A DNA stretch of 43,806 nucleotides from Lacihabitans sp. CS3-21. Lineage in GTDB: Bacteria > Bacteroidota > Bacteroidia > Cytophagales > Spirosomataceae. The notes under the pieces are model-generated. The model ran no database searches. It was not told where the DNA came from and saw only the letters and a list, made by a program, of their open reading frames with translations. This document shows positions 24,419 to 33,650 of the stretch, piece by piece (position 1 is the stretch's first letter; each line of letters opens with the position of its first letter). The stretch lies in contig NZ_RJUD01000100.1 in assembly GCF_024343675.1 (NCBI RefSeq), positions 1 to 43,806 of the forward strand, in the 5' to 3' direction. A program made the position numbers and the translations under genes.

Positions 24419-24964
24419 TCAAAAATGGCTATCTCCTTTCTCTCTTTTTGCTAATAAAACTGCTCCAGACATGGCTACCAAGAAGAGTACTGAAACCAAT
24501 TCAAAAGGTAACATATAATTGTTGAACAAAACTTTGCCAAGCGTTTCAATTAATCCAGTTTTTGAATCAAAATCGTTGTAATTTACTCTAATGGTTTCAG
24601 CTTTTTTGATCGCCACTATCAATATTAAACCTAGAAGTCCACCTGCAATAGCTGCCGAAATCAACATTGAGTTTTGGCTGAGTTCATTGCTTTCTTTTTT
24701 GAGGTTTAAAAACATCAGTACAAACAAGAACAATACCATGATAGCACCTGCGTATACGATGATATTTACGGCTGCAAGAAACTGAGCATTTAGCAAAAGA
24801 TAAATACCCGAAAGCGTAAAGAATGTTAAAATCAAATATACCACGCTGTGAATTGGGTTTTTAGAAAGTATGGTTCCCAAAGCACCAAATAAGCTCATGA
24901 TGGACAAGAAATAAAAAGTCCATTGAACAAAAGTTAAATTTTTTATCAGTTCTAGATATTGCAT
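24419..24964 (-). CDS. nuoJ: NADH-quinone oxidoreductase subunit J
   Basis: A membrane protein of 181 residues with five hydrophobic segments. FFTLSGIYLLLNAQFLAAVN, then IIVYAGAIMVLFLFVLMFL, are the NuoJ hallmarks. It is part of the membrane arm of complex I near the proton channel chain. I use ATG 24964 (MQYLELIKN); an earlier in-frame start lies inside nuoI and reads out-of-family residues. It is the last nuo gene here; nuoK does not follow. Confidence 0.95.
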   Translation of the reverse strand: MQYLELIKNLTFVQWTFYFLSIMSLFGALGTILSKNPIHSVVYLILTFFTLSGIYLLLNAQFLAAVNIIVYAGAIMVLFLFVLMFLNLKKESNELSQNSMLISAAIAGGLLGLILIVAIKKAETIRVNYNDFDSKTGLIETLGKVLFNNYMLPFELVSVLFLVAMSGAVLLAKREKGDSHF

Positions 24965-24971
24965 AAAATCC

Positions 24972-25523
24972 TTATTGTTTAATCCAAAGTTTCGCCATGT
25001 CTTCTTTAGTCCAGGCATCTCTTAAGTATCTGTCGTTCATGTCTTCTACTAGCTGGTCTTTGCCATATATGACTTGGTCTCTAGAAGTGAATACAGGTAC
25101 AAACTTATCGTGTCTTAAATAAACGGCTTCTTTAGGGCAAGCTTCCTCACAAAGACCGCAGAAAATACAACGCAACATGTTTATTTCGTAAGATGCTGCA
25201 TATTTTTCTTCTCTGTATAATTTCTCTTCACCTTTTACTCTTTCTGCTGCAACCATAGATATTGCTTCAGCAGGACATGCAACTGCACAAAGACCACATG
25301 CTGTACATCTTTCTCTACCTTGCTCATCTCTTTTAAGTATATGGTGCCCTCTAAAAACAGGTCCCAAATATCTTTTTTGTTCAGGATATCTTATCGTGGC
25401 TTTTTTCGAGAAAAAGTGTTTGATAGTAACCCCCATTCCTTTAAATATACCCGGGAAATAAGTATTCTCTACAATACTTAATTCTGAATTATCCGTTTTT
25501 CTAGATCTATTTGTTAATGTCAT
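24972..25523 (-). CDS. nuoI: NADH-quinone oxidoreductase subunit I
   Basis: A protein of 183 residues with two 4Fe-4S ferredoxin motifs: CTACGLCAVACP and CIFCGLCEEACP. They hold clusters N6a and N6b, which pass electrons from the peripheral arm towards NuoB. The N-terminal amphipathic part (GMGVTIKHFFSK) attaches to the membrane arm. It is 7 bases from nuoJ and 12 bases from nuoH. Confidence 0.97.
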   Translation of the reverse strand: MTLTNRSRKTDNSELSIVENTYFPGIFKGMGVTIKHFFSKKATIRYPEQKRYLGPVFRGHHILKRDEQGRERCTACGLCAVACPAEAISMVAAERVKGEEKLYREEKYAASYEINMLRCIFCGLCEEACPKEAVYLRHDKFVPVFTSRDQVIYGKDQLVEDMNDRYLRDAWTKEDMAKLWIKQ

Positions 25524-25535
25524 TTCTGTGTTCTT

Positions 25536-26681
25536 TTAATTAGCACTAACGGTTTTCTTTTTAAAAATTGGAAATAATCCAAAATATATTGCTCCAAATA
25601 TGGCCAATCCTACCCAGTTGTAAAGCAATGGCTTACCAGAAAGTTCGGCAGCTGCAGTGATGATAAGGTTTACAATCGCTACTGGCATCATCCATTTCCA
25701 TGCAACATTCATCAATTGGTCATATCTGAAACGTGGAAGAGTCCAACGAATCCACATGAATAAGAATATAAAGAAGAATATTTTCAAGAATAAAGTTAGG
25801 GTGCCCAATGCAGTTGCTAGGTTATGTCCAGTAACTTCACCAAAAGAACCTACCAATTTGCTATATACAAAGTCCATACCTGGATAATTAAAACCTCCTA
25901 GATAAAGGCTAGCCAAAACTGCGGAAGAAATGAACATGTTAACATACTCCGAGAACAAGTATAAGCCCATTTTCATAGAGCCATACTCCGTGTGATATCC
26001 TGCTACTAATTCATTTTCTGATTCTGGCAAGTCGAAAGGTGTACGGTTACATTCTGCTAATGAGCAAGTTAAGAACAACAAAAAGCCCATTGGCTGATAG
26101 AAAATATTCCAATCTATGCCATGTTGACCAAGAACTATCGATTTTACTGAAAGGGAACCCGTCATTAAAATAATTGCAAGTAAAGAAATACCCATCGCCA
26201 ATTCATAAGATATGGTCTGAGAGGCCGCCCTTATAGCACCATAGAGGGAATATTTGTTGTTAGAAGCCCAACCTCCAATCAATATGCCATATACGCCTAA
26301 GGAAACTATTCCAAAAATCCACAAGATACCAATATTCACATCCATTCCTTGAACATCTATTTTTTGGCCAGCTACTATTATGGTATCTCCAAAAGGAATA
26401 ACAGCACTACTTAATAAAGCTGTTGACATAGCCACCGCAGGGCCCAAAATGAACAACCACTTATCTGCTTTCGTTGGTATGAAATCTTCTTTAAAAAATA
26501 ACTTCCCACCGTCTGCCAATGGTTGTAACAACCCAAATGGACCAGCTCTATCTGGACCCACTCTGTCTTGAATAAATGCGGCAATAACTCGCTCTGCATA
26601 AGTTTCATATAAAGCCATAAGCATACTTATGGCAAATATTGCTATTACTATGATGGCTTTTACAATTAGTACTGTATCCAT
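25536..26681 (-). CDS. nuoH: NADH-quinone oxidoreductase subunit H
   Basis: An integral membrane subunit of 381 residues with about eight to nine helices. ERVIAAFIQDRVGPDRAGPFGLLQ near the N-terminus, TPFDLPESENELVAGYHTEYG in the middle, and FMWIRWTLPRFRYDQLM near the C-terminus are diagnostic (each shortened or within limits). It forms the quinone channel at the junction of the arms. Its start lies 1 base after the nuoG stop. Confidence 0.97.
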   Translation of the reverse strand: MDTVLIVKAIIVIAIFAISMLMALYETYAERVIAAFIQDRVGPDRAGPFGLLQPLADGGKLFFKEDFIPTKADKWLFILGPAVAMSTALLSSAVIPFGDTIIVAGQKIDVQGMDVNIGILWIFGIVSLGVYGILIGGWASNNKYSLYGAIRAASQTISYELAMGISLLAIILMTGSLSVKSIVLGQHGIDWNIFYQPMGFLLFLTCSLAECNRTPFDLPESENELVAGYHTEYGSMKMGLYLFSEYVNMFISSAVLASLYLGGFNYPGMDFVYSKLVGSFGEVTGHNLATALGTLTLFLKIFFFIFLFMWIRWTLPRFRYDQLMNVAWKWMMPVAIVNLIITAAAELSGKPLLYNWVGLAIFGAIYFGLFPIFKKKTVSAN

Positions 26682-26682
26682 A

Positions 26683-27786
26683 TTATTTTAGGCTTTTTTC
26701 TTTAGAGAAAAACTTGTCATTCTTCTGCATTAAAGCTTTGTAATCTTCTGATTTTTTTATCTCGTCCAGATTTTGGTTATAATCTCTTGCGTCATCTATA
26801 CCTTTGAAATTCTTTGCTGCATAATTAAGAGCAAATTCTGGCTTTTTGCCTTGGTTTAACCCATATTTGTTTTGTGCGATTACAGAATTTCTAGCAACCT
26901 TAGAAGGGCCTTCAATAACCCAATCTGAAGTCTTTTTTCTATCAAACCTGCAAGTATTGCAAATAAAATCTTCCACTTCACCCCATTGGTTTTTACGGGC
27001 TGTAACTCTGATTACCTCGTCGCCTTTATACCAAACTTGAACTTTTCCTGAGCATTTTTCGCAAGCACAATGAGCATCTACAGGCTTTGAGAACCAAACT
27101 CTACTTTTGAATCTGTAAGTTTTATCAGTCAATGCTCCTACAGGACAAACATCTATAACATTACCATAAAAATCACTTTCTAAAGAATTTTTTATGTAAG
27201 TACTTATTTGAGCATGATCTCCACGTCCCATCACGCCATGTACTCTTTTCTCTGTTAATTGATTAGCCGTATAAACACATCTATAACACAGGATACACCT
27301 GTTCATGTGGAGCTGTACTTTGTCGCCAATATCTTCAGGTTCGAAAGTTCTTTTTTCCTCTACAAAACGTTTTTCGCCAACTCCGTTTTCAAAAGCAAAG
27401 TCTTGTAGGTGGCATTCTCCTGCTTGATCACATACAGGACAATCCAATGGATGATTTATCAAAAGAAACTCTACAACACCTTTTCTTGCTTCTACAACTT
27501 CTGGATTTGTAAAGTTTTCTACTACCATACCATCTTGAGCACCAGTGATACATGAGGCAACCAGTTTTGGCATGGGTCTTGGGTCTTTCTCAGACCCGGC
27601 CGCAACTTTTACCAGACAAGCTCTACATTTTCCACCCGAACCCTGCAATGGTTTGTAATAACACATGGCTGGTGGAGCTACACTAGGCCCAATTTGCCTT
27701 GCTGCTTCCATGATAGTAGTACCTACAGGAACTCTTATTTCTTGACCGTCAATGGTTACTTTTATTAAAGGAACTTCGTTTTCCAT
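26683..27786 (-). CDS. nuoG: NADH-quinone oxidoreductase subunit G, short form
   Basis: A protein of 367 residues. The 2Fe-2S domain has Cys in CYYKPLQGSGGKCRACL. The His/Cys motif HPLDCPVCDQAGEC holds an N5-type 4Fe-4S cluster. CILCYRC with a later DVCPVGAL holds the next 4Fe-4S cluster. A further cysteine group CACEKC and ICNTC follows. The protein ends there: the molybdopterin-like domain of long NuoG is absent, as in other Bacteroidota. It carries electrons from NuoF/E to NuoI/B. Confidence 0.95.
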   Translation of the reverse strand: MENEVPLIKVTIDGQEIRVPVGTTIMEAARQIGPSVAPPAMCYYKPLQGSGGKCRACLVKVAAGSEKDPRPMPKLVASCITGAQDGMVVENFTNPEVVEARKGVVEFLLINHPLDCPVCDQAGECHLQDFAFENGVGEKRFVEEKRTFEPEDIGDKVQLHMNRCILCYRCVYTANQLTEKRVHGVMGRGDHAQISTYIKNSLESDFYGNVIDVCPVGALTDKTYRFKSRVWFSKPVDAHCACEKCSGKVQVWYKGDEVIRVTARKNQWGEVEDFICNTCRFDRKKTSDWVIEGPSKVARNSVIAQNKYGLNQGKKPEFALNYAAKNFKGIDDARDYNQNLDEIKKSEDYKALMQKNDKFFSKEKSLK

Positions 27787-27805
27787 TTATTAAATCTTTA
27801 TATTT

Positions 27806-29152
27806 TTAGGCTAAAATTTCTGCACCCATGTAAACTGCACCTGGTTTGGTGGCTTCATTTGGATGATTAATATGCCATTCAAACTCGTCTCTGAAATGTC
27901 TAATTGCACTTGCTACAGGCCACGCTGCTGCATCTCCAAGTGGACAAATGGTATTTCCTTCTATTTTTTTAGCTACATCTACAAGTAAATCTATGTCACT
28001 CATAGTGCCGTGTCCATGCTCTATTCTATGTAATACTTTTTCCATCCAGCCAGTTCCTTCTCTACAAGGTGAACACTGACCACATGATTCATGGTGATAG
28101 AATCTTGAAAAATTCCAAGTATTTCTTACAATACAGGTGGTTTCGTCCATTGCTATGAAGCCTCCTGAGCCTAACATGGTACCTGTTGGAAAACCACCGT
28201 CAGAAAGTGATTCATATGACATCAATCTATCTTCTCCATTTGCTGTTTTATAAAACAAATTGGCTGGTAAAATTGGCACAGATGAGCCGCCAGCAACAAC
28301 AGCTTTGAGGTAATGTCCGTCTCTAATACCACCAAGATATTGGTCTGAATTCATGAATTCGTCTACTGGAAGGCCCAAAGTTATTTCATAAACTCCAGGA
28401 TTTTTGATATGTCCAGAGGCCGAAATTAATTTAGTTCCTGTACTTCTACCAATACCTATTTTGGCATATTCTTCGCCACCATGATTGATAACCCATGGAG
28501 TATTAGCAATAGATTCTACGTTATTTACAACGGTTGGAGATTGGTACAGGCCTTTCACTGCAGGAAATGGTGGCTTATTTCTTGGGTTGCCTCTTTTTCC
28601 TTCTAGAGATTCTAAAAGGGCTGTTTCTTCACCACAAATATAGGCTCCACCACCTGGCTGAACTACAAGCTCTAAGTCGTAACCAGAGCCCAAAATATTT
28701 TTTCCTAAAAATCCTGCAGCTTTGGCTTCTTCAATGGCTTTCTCCAAAATTCTAACCACATACATCAACTCGCCACGAACGTAAATGAAAGACTTATTAG
28801 CTCCCAAAGCGAAGCTTGAAACTATCATTCCTTCAATCAAAAGATGAGGAAGATTTTTCATTAAATAATGATCTTTGAAAGTGCCTGGTTCAGATTCGTC
28901 AGCATTACAAACCAAGTATCTAGGCACACCTTCAGGTTTCGCAAGAAAGCTCCATTTCATTCCCATCGGAAATCCTGCCCCTCCTCTGCCTCTTATGCCA
29001 GATTTTTTAACCTCTTCTACAATTTCGTCAGGGCTCATTTTTTTTATGGCCTTTTCTACAGCATTGTATCCTCCAGCTTTTCTGTAAACCTCGAAGGTTT
29101 CAATGCCAGGAATGTTGATATGTTCGGTTAATATTTTTATATCGTTTGCCAT
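27806..29152 (-). CDS. nuoF: NADH-quinone oxidoreductase subunit F
   Basis: A protein of 448 residues binding NADH, FMN and one 4Fe-4S cluster. The FMN/NADH glycine motif GRGGAGFPMGMKW lies near residue 55. YVRGE and GAYICGEETALLESLEG follow. The cluster motif ESCGQCSPCREGTGW and the distant CPLGDAAAWP are complete. This is the NADH-oxidising entry of complex I. The gap to nuoE is 2 bases. Confidence 0.97.
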   Translation of the reverse strand: MANDIKILTEHINIPGIETFEVYRKAGGYNAVEKAIKKMSPDEIVEEVKKSGIRGRGGAGFPMGMKWSFLAKPEGVPRYLVCNADESEPGTFKDHYLMKNLPHLLIEGMIVSSFALGANKSFIYVRGELMYVVRILEKAIEEAKAAGFLGKNILGSGYDLELVVQPGGGAYICGEETALLESLEGKRGNPRNKPPFPAVKGLYQSPTVVNNVESIANTPWVINHGGEEYAKIGIGRSTGTKLISASGHIKNPGVYEITLGLPVDEFMNSDQYLGGIRDGHYLKAVVAGGSSVPILPANLFYKTANGEDRLMSYESLSDGGFPTGTMLGSGGFIAMDETTCIVRNTWNFSRFYHHESCGQCSPCREGTGWMEKVLHRIEHGHGTMSDIDLLVDVAKKIEGNTICPLGDAAAWPVASAIRHFRDEFEWHINHPNEATKPGAVYMGAEILA

Positions 29153-29154
29153 AA

Positions 29155-29637
29155 TTATTTGCTCAATTCTTCGATAATATCATCTACTTTTTGATTTGTA
29201 AGATGCATGAAATATTTTTCTCTTATCTGAAAACATGGTCCCCAGCCACAAGCCGCTAAACATTCCACCTCTTTAAGCGTAAAGAGACCGTCTGAAGTGG
29301 TTTCATTGGCTTTTATGCCCAATTTAGTTTTTAAATGTGAAAATACCTCTTCTCCACCCATGGCACAGCAAGGACCTGTTCGACAATATTCTATTACATG
29401 TTTGCCAACTGGTTCTAAATGAAACATGGTGTAGAATGTTGCCACTTCATAAACCTCAACGGGCGTAATAGAAAGTAAGCCTGCTACGTAGTCCATGGTA
29501 TCGCTGCTCACCCATCCAAACTGCTCTTGAGCCAAGTGCAAAATAGGTAGCAAAGCCGATTTTTGTCTGCCTTCAGGATATCTTAATATGATTTCCTGTG
29601 CTTTTTTTAGTTTATCTTCAGTAAATGTTACAGACAT
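29155..29637 (-). CDS. nuoE: NADH-quinone oxidoreductase subunit E
   Basis: A protein of 160 residues with a helical N-terminus (ILHLAQEQFGWVS) and a thioredoxin-like domain. The 2Fe-2S cluster is held by four cysteines: the C-x4-C pair in CRTGPC and the C-x3-C pair in CLAAC. It partners with NuoF at the tip of the peripheral arm. Confidence 0.97.
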   Translation of the reverse strand: MSVTFTEDKLKKAQEIILRYPEGRQKSALLPILHLAQEQFGWVSSDTMDYVAGLLSITPVEVYEVATFYTMFHLEPVGKHVIEYCRTGPCCAMGGEEVFSHLKTKLGIKANETTSDGLFTLKEVECLAACGWGPCFQIREKYFMHLTNQKVDDIIEELSK

Positions 29638-29652
29638 TATATATTAAAATTA

Positions 29653-30894
29653 TTAAGCATCAAGTTCTCCTGCAATCACGTTTAAACTACTCATTATCAC
29701 CACTGCATCTGAGATAGTTAAGCCTTTACACATTTCTGGATATGCCTGATAGTAAATAAAACTTGGTCTTCTAAAGTGTAATCTGTATGGAGTTCTTCCT
29801 CCATCGCTTATTAAATAAAATCCTAATTCTCCATTTCCACCCTCTACAGCATGGTAAACCTCTCCAACAGGAGCATCTATTTCACCCATTACTATCTTGA
29901 AATGATAAATTAAGGCTTCCATACTACTATAAACTTCTTTTTTGGGAGGCAAATAATAGTGGTCTTCGTCTGCATAATAGGGTCCTTCTGGAAGATTTTC
30001 AATGGCTTGTTGGATAATTTTTAAACTTTCCCAAACTTCACCATTTCTTACCATAAATCTATCAAATGTATCACCTTTGTGACCTATTGGAATTTCAAAG
30101 TCAAAATCTTCGTAAGAAGAATATGGCTCGATTACTCTAACATCATAATCAACACCAGTGGCTCTAAGGTTTGGACCTGTAAAGCCATATGCTATAGCCC
30201 TTTCTGACGAAATTGCTCCAACATTTTGTATTCTATCTCTAAATATTCTATTTCTATTGAAAAGCGTCTCAAATTCTGCCCAAACTTTTGGGAACGAATT
30301 GAAAACTAAATCACGGATTTTGGCAATGGCAGTAGGAGAGAGGTCTCTTTCCATTCCGCCAATTCTACCCATGTTGGTGGTTAAACGAGCACCACAAACT
30401 TCCTCGTAAATTTCGTAAATTTTTTCTCTTTCTTGCATCACATACAAGAAACCAGAATATGCACCGGTGTCAACTCCAAGAATTGAGTTACAAATCAAAT
30501 GGTCAGAAATTCTGGCCAATTCCATCATGATTACTCTTATGTATTCGGCTCTTTTCGGTACTTTAACACCCAATAGTTTTTCTACTGTCATGTGCCATCC
30601 AAAGTTGTTGATGGGTGATGAGCAATAGTTTAGTCGGTCAGTAAGCGTTGTAATTTGATAAAAAGGCCTCCTTTCAGCTATTTTTTCAAAAGCTCTGTGA
30701 ATGTAACCAACGGTTTGCTCGCTATCTACAATCTTTTCTCCATCCATCGTAAGAATATTCTGAAATATTCCATGGGTGGCTGGATGAACTGGGCCGAGGT
30801 TTAAAGTCGAATATTGTTTGTCTTCAACCATTGGCACGTTTAGGGCCAATGCATCATTTGAGTCTTTTGGTAGTATTAATGTATTTTCTGCCAT
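29653..30894 (-). CDS. nuoD: NADH-quinone oxidoreductase subunit D
   Basis: A protein of 413 residues, separate from NuoC. LNLGPVHPATHG near residue 35, the YCSSPINNFGW block, and RMGRIGGMERDL-like MGRIGGMERDLSP mark NuoD. The C-terminus GELDA is canonical. It forms the quinone-binding pocket with NuoB. I use ATG 30894 (MAENTLILPK); the longer start at 30936 overlaps nuoC out of need and lacks conservation. Confidence 0.95.
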   Translation of the reverse strand: MAENTLILPKDSNDALALNVPMVEDKQYSTLNLGPVHPATHGIFQNILTMDGEKIVDSEQTVGYIHRAFEKIAERRPFYQITTLTDRLNYCSSPINNFGWHMTVEKLLGVKVPKRAEYIRVIMMELARISDHLICNSILGVDTGAYSGFLYVMQEREKIYEIYEEVCGARLTTNMGRIGGMERDLSPTAIAKIRDLVFNSFPKVWAEFETLFNRNRIFRDRIQNVGAISSERAIAYGFTGPNLRATGVDYDVRVIEPYSSYEDFDFEIPIGHKGDTFDRFMVRNGEVWESLKIIQQAIENLPEGPYYADEDHYYLPPKKEVYSSMEALIYHFKIVMGEIDAPVGEVYHAVEGGNGELGFYLISDGGRTPYRLHFRRPSFIYYQAYPEMCKGLTISDAVVIMSSLNVIAGELDA

Positions 30895-30901
30895 AGGTTT
30901 A

Positions 30902-31402
30902 TTATCTTCCAAATAATGCGTCAATTTTGTCTTCACGTGTGGCGTCTTCTAAAGGAAATTCTTTTCTCATCGGGAAATAATCCATATCCTCCATGTTAAG
31001 TATTCTTTTGAGATTTGGATGGCCTGTGTATTCTATACCATAAAAATCAAAGGTCTCCCTTTCCATCCAGTTAGCACTGGCAAACAGCGTAGAAAGTGTA
31101 GGTACTTTAGGGTCAGCTATGGGTACAAATACTTTTATACGGACACGGATATTATTTTCCCAACTGTGAATCATGCACATCGAACAAAGTTCGCCTCCTG
31201 CGTTATCAGGAAAATGAATTCCAGCAATGTCTGTTAAAAAGTTAAATTTAAATTCAGGATGGTTTTTAAGAAAATCCACCACTTCAGTTAAATCAGAGGC
31301 ATTTGTTGTGAAAGTTAATAGTCCAAATGGTTCTTCAAAGCCGAAGACTTTTTGGCCAAATTGTCCAACGACCTCTTCAACTATAGATTCATTATTTATC
31401 AT
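30902..31402 (-). CDS. nuoC: NADH-quinone oxidoreductase subunit C
   Basis: A protein of 166 residues with a central LTDIAGIHFPD segment and the signature region ANWMERETFDFYGIEYTGHPN, followed by RRIL-like LKRILN and PMRKEFPL. It is a stand-alone NuoC, structural in the connecting module. It is 5 bases from nuoB and 7 bases from nuoD. Confidence 0.96.
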   Translation of the reverse strand: MINNESIVEEVVGQFGQKVFGFEEPFGLLTFTTNASDLTEVVDFLKNHPEFKFNFLTDIAGIHFPDNAGGELCSMCMIHSWENNIRVRIKVFVPIADPKVPTLSTLFASANWMERETFDFYGIEYTGHPNLKRILNMEDMDYFPMRKEFPLEDATREDKIDALFGR

Positions 31403-31407
31403 ATGGT

Positions 31408-31950
31408 TTATAGGACTTTATAAGATTCTAATAATGCTTTATATTCTTCTGTATTTCTTCTTCTAAGTGATTCATTTTGAGCCAAATGTTGCACTTGCAT
31501 GAGTCCGTCAATGATTTGCTCAGGACGCGGAGGACAACCAGGTACATAAACATCAACAGGTATTACTCTATCAATACCTTGTAGCACTGAATAGGAATCA
31601 AAAATGCCTCCAGATGAGGCACATGCACCGACTGCTATTACCCATCTTGGCTCTGCCATTTGAAGATAAACTTGTTTTAGAACAGGGCCCATTTTTTTTG
31701 CAATAGTTCCCATTACCATCAACAAATCGGCTTGACGAGGTGAGAAACTAGGTCTCTCAGCACCAAATCGTGATATATCATAGTTGGAACCCATGGTAGC
31801 CATGAATTCGATACCGCAACAAGAGGTTGCGAATGGTAAAGGCCAAAGTGAATAACTTCTGGCCAAGCCTATGGCTTTGTCTAATGATGTTGCAAAAAAG
31901 CCAGAACCTTCCAATCCTTCTGGTGCATCAACTATTTTTATGTTACTCAT
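31408..31950 (-). CDS. nuoB: NADH-quinone oxidoreductase subunit B
   Basis: A protein of 180 residues. The tandem cysteines in [10 protein letters not shown], the cysteine in GACASSGG, and that in VPGCPPRPE hold cluster N2, which reduces quinone. [18 protein letters not shown] is also typical. It sits 34 bases after nuoA. Confidence 0.97.
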   Translation of the reverse strand: MSNIKIVDAPEGLEGSGFFATSLDKAIGLARSYSLWPLPFATSCCGIEFMATMGSNYDISRFGAERPSFSPRQADLLMVMGTIAKKMGPVLKQVYLQMAEPRWVIAVGACASSGGIFDSYSVLQGIDRVIPVDVYVPGCPPRPEQIIDGLMQVQHLAQNESLRRRNTEEYKALLESYKVL

Positions 31951-31984
31951 AAAGTGTAATAATTCGATTGTTTATTGACTGGTA

Positions 31985-32359
31985 TTAGTCTTCGTCCCAG
32001 TTTAAAACTCCTTTTTTTAGAATATAATAAAAACCCGCCATCAAGAAAACCACGAAAAGCAGCATTTCGTTAAAACCCATCCACCCAAGTTTTTTAAAAT
32101 TTACTGCCCATGGATACATAAATATAATTTCAACATCAAATAGCACAAACAATATAGCAATAAGGAAATACCGAACATTCAATGGAACACGTGCATCACC
32201 TTGACTTTCAATCCCGCATTCAAATGGGTCTTCTTTTCTCTTACTTTTTACCCTAGGTCCTAGGTATTTAGAAGCCACTATGGAAAAAACCACAAACCCC
32301 AAAGCTGCTGCTATTTGAAAAAGAAGAGGTAGATAATCAGATGGAAGATATTTAATCAT
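31985..32359 (-). CDS. nuoA: NADH-quinone oxidoreductase subunit A
   Basis: A protein of 124 residues with three membrane helices. Between the first and second lie KYLGPRVKSKRKEDPFECGI, a NuoA hallmark with the conserved cysteine, and then RYFLIAILFVLFDVEIIFMY. It is the first gene of the nuo operon and has its own strong promoter. Confidence 0.97.
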   Translation of the reverse strand: MIKYLPSDYLPLLFQIAAALGFVVFSIVASKYLGPRVKSKRKEDPFECGIESQGDARVPLNVRYFLIAILFVLFDVEIIFMYPWAVNFKKLGWMGFNEMLLFVVFLMAGFYYILKKGVLNWDED

Positions 32360-32380
32360 AAAAAGCGATAAAATTTAAAG

Positions 32381-32411
32381 CAAAATTAACTCCTTGTAAA
32401 GTAGAATCAAA
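32381..32411 (-). promoter_or_regulatory. Bacteroidota promoter of the nuo operon
   Basis: On the minus strand a perfect TTTG (32408-32411), exactly 19 bases, and a perfect TAATTTTG (32381-32388). nuoA begins 22 bases further, at 32359. Confidence 0.8.
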
Positions 32412-32500
32412 ATAATTAAAAGGATTAAATAAACTAAAATCTAAATTATTTAATGGTTTTTCTAAAATACGATTTTGAGATATTATTTGATATTCATAAA

Positions 32501-33505
32501 CTATAAATCATCCTCGGTTTTGTTGATATTTTCCCATAATATATCTTTCAATTCATTCAGACCTGATTGAGTAATTGAAGAGAAAAATACATAAGGGATA
32601 CCTTCAGGTATTTTCTTAATTATTTTTTGTTTGGTTTTTTCGTCAATCAAATCTGATTTGGAAAAACCCAAGATTCTGCTTTTATCCAATAGCTCCGGAT
32701 TAAATGCTTGGAGTTCTTTTACCAATGTTTTATAAACTGCCATTGGCTTTTCCTCATTTGAGGCTATTAAAAATAAAAGATTAGCATTTCGTTCAATATG
32801 TCTTAGAAATCTAACTCCAAGGCCTTTTCCTTCTGAGGCTCCTTCGATGATTCCTGGTATGTCAGCCATTACAAAAGATTGAAAATCATGGTATTTTACT
32901 ACTCCAAGATTGGGTACCAATGTAGTAAATGGATAATCACCAATTTCAGGTTTCGCTGCCGAAATAGATGAAAGTAAAGTAGATTTGCCAGCATTTGGAA
33001 ATCCTACTAATCCAACATCAGCCAAAAGTTTCAACTCTAAAATACACCATATCTCAGATCCAGGAATTCCTGGTTGAGAGTACTCTGGGGCTTGTTTGGT
33101 ACTGGTTTTAAAATGGTGGTTTCCAAGTCCACCCATTCCTCCTGGAACCAATATTACTTGCTGCCCATCATCTATTATTTCTGCTATTCTTTCGTTGGTT
33201 TCAGCATCTCTGGCAATTGTACCTAAAGGCACATCTATGATGATGTCTTCACCTTGACGACCAGAACTCTTACTTTTTCCTCCTGTTACTCCATTTTCAG
33301 CCCTAAAGTGCTTTTGATACTTTAAGTGTATTAATGTCCAAAGCTGTTTATTGCCTCTTAATATGATATGACCGCCTCTTCCGCCGTCTCCACCATCTGG
33401 ACCGCCTTTGTCTACAAATTTTTCTCTTCTAAAATGAGTAAAACCAGTTCCTCCATTGCCTGACTTGAGGTTTATTTTTACGTAATCTATAAAGTTTGAT
33501 GTCAT
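32501..33505 (-). CDS. obg: Obg/CgtA GTPase
   Basis: A protein of 334 residues. The glycine-rich Obg domain (residues 1-158) includes [20 protein letters not shown] and GGDGGRGG. The G domain has P-loop GFPNAGKST (~166-174), switch [18 protein letters not shown] and the specificity motif FSKSD. There is no C-terminal OCT extension. Obg acts in late assembly of the large ribosomal subunit and in stress signalling. It sits between adk and nuo on the same strand with no terminator seen after it. Confidence 0.96.
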   Translation of the reverse strand: MTSNFIDYVKINLKSGNGGTGFTHFRREKFVDKGGPDGGDGGRGGHIILRGNKQLWTLIHLKYQKHFRAENGVTGGKSKSSGRQGEDIIIDVPLGTIARDAETNERIAEIIDDGQQVILVPGGMGGLGNHHFKTSTKQAPEYSQPGIPGSEIWCILELKLLADVGLVGFPNAGKSTLLSSISAAKPEIGDYPFTTLVPNLGVVKYHDFQSFVMADIPGIIEGASEGKGLGVRFLRHIERNANLLFLIASNEEKPMAVYKTLVKELQAFNPELLDKSRILGFSKSDLIDEKTKQKIIKKIPEGIPYVFFSSITQSGLNELKDILWENINKTEDDL

Positions 33506-33594
33506 CTATGAGAGAATTTTTCTGCAAATTAAGAATATTAATGCGGATTGATGGCCAAATATTCTAATAATACACTTTTACAGTATTATTTTAA

Positions 33595-33624
33595 CTAAAA
33601 AACTCCTCAATTGTTTGAGGAGTT
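33595..33624 (-). terminator. Intrinsic terminator of adk
   Basis: The 10-bp stem AACTCCTCAA / TTGAGGAGTT has a 4-base loop and, read on the minus strand, is followed by a T run. It lies between adk and obg. Confidence 0.88.
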
Positions 33625-33650
33625 TTAGTTTTTTGAAGAATATTTTTAAA

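Noticed and set aside
24965-25018. Upstream extension of nuoJ
   Set aside because: It lies within nuoI, and its residues do not continue the NuoJ family; ATG 24964 gives the normal N-terminus.
30895-30936. Upstream extension of nuoD
   Set aside because: It overlaps nuoC and adds residues without family support; ATG 30894 begins the normal N-terminal region 7 bases after nuoC.
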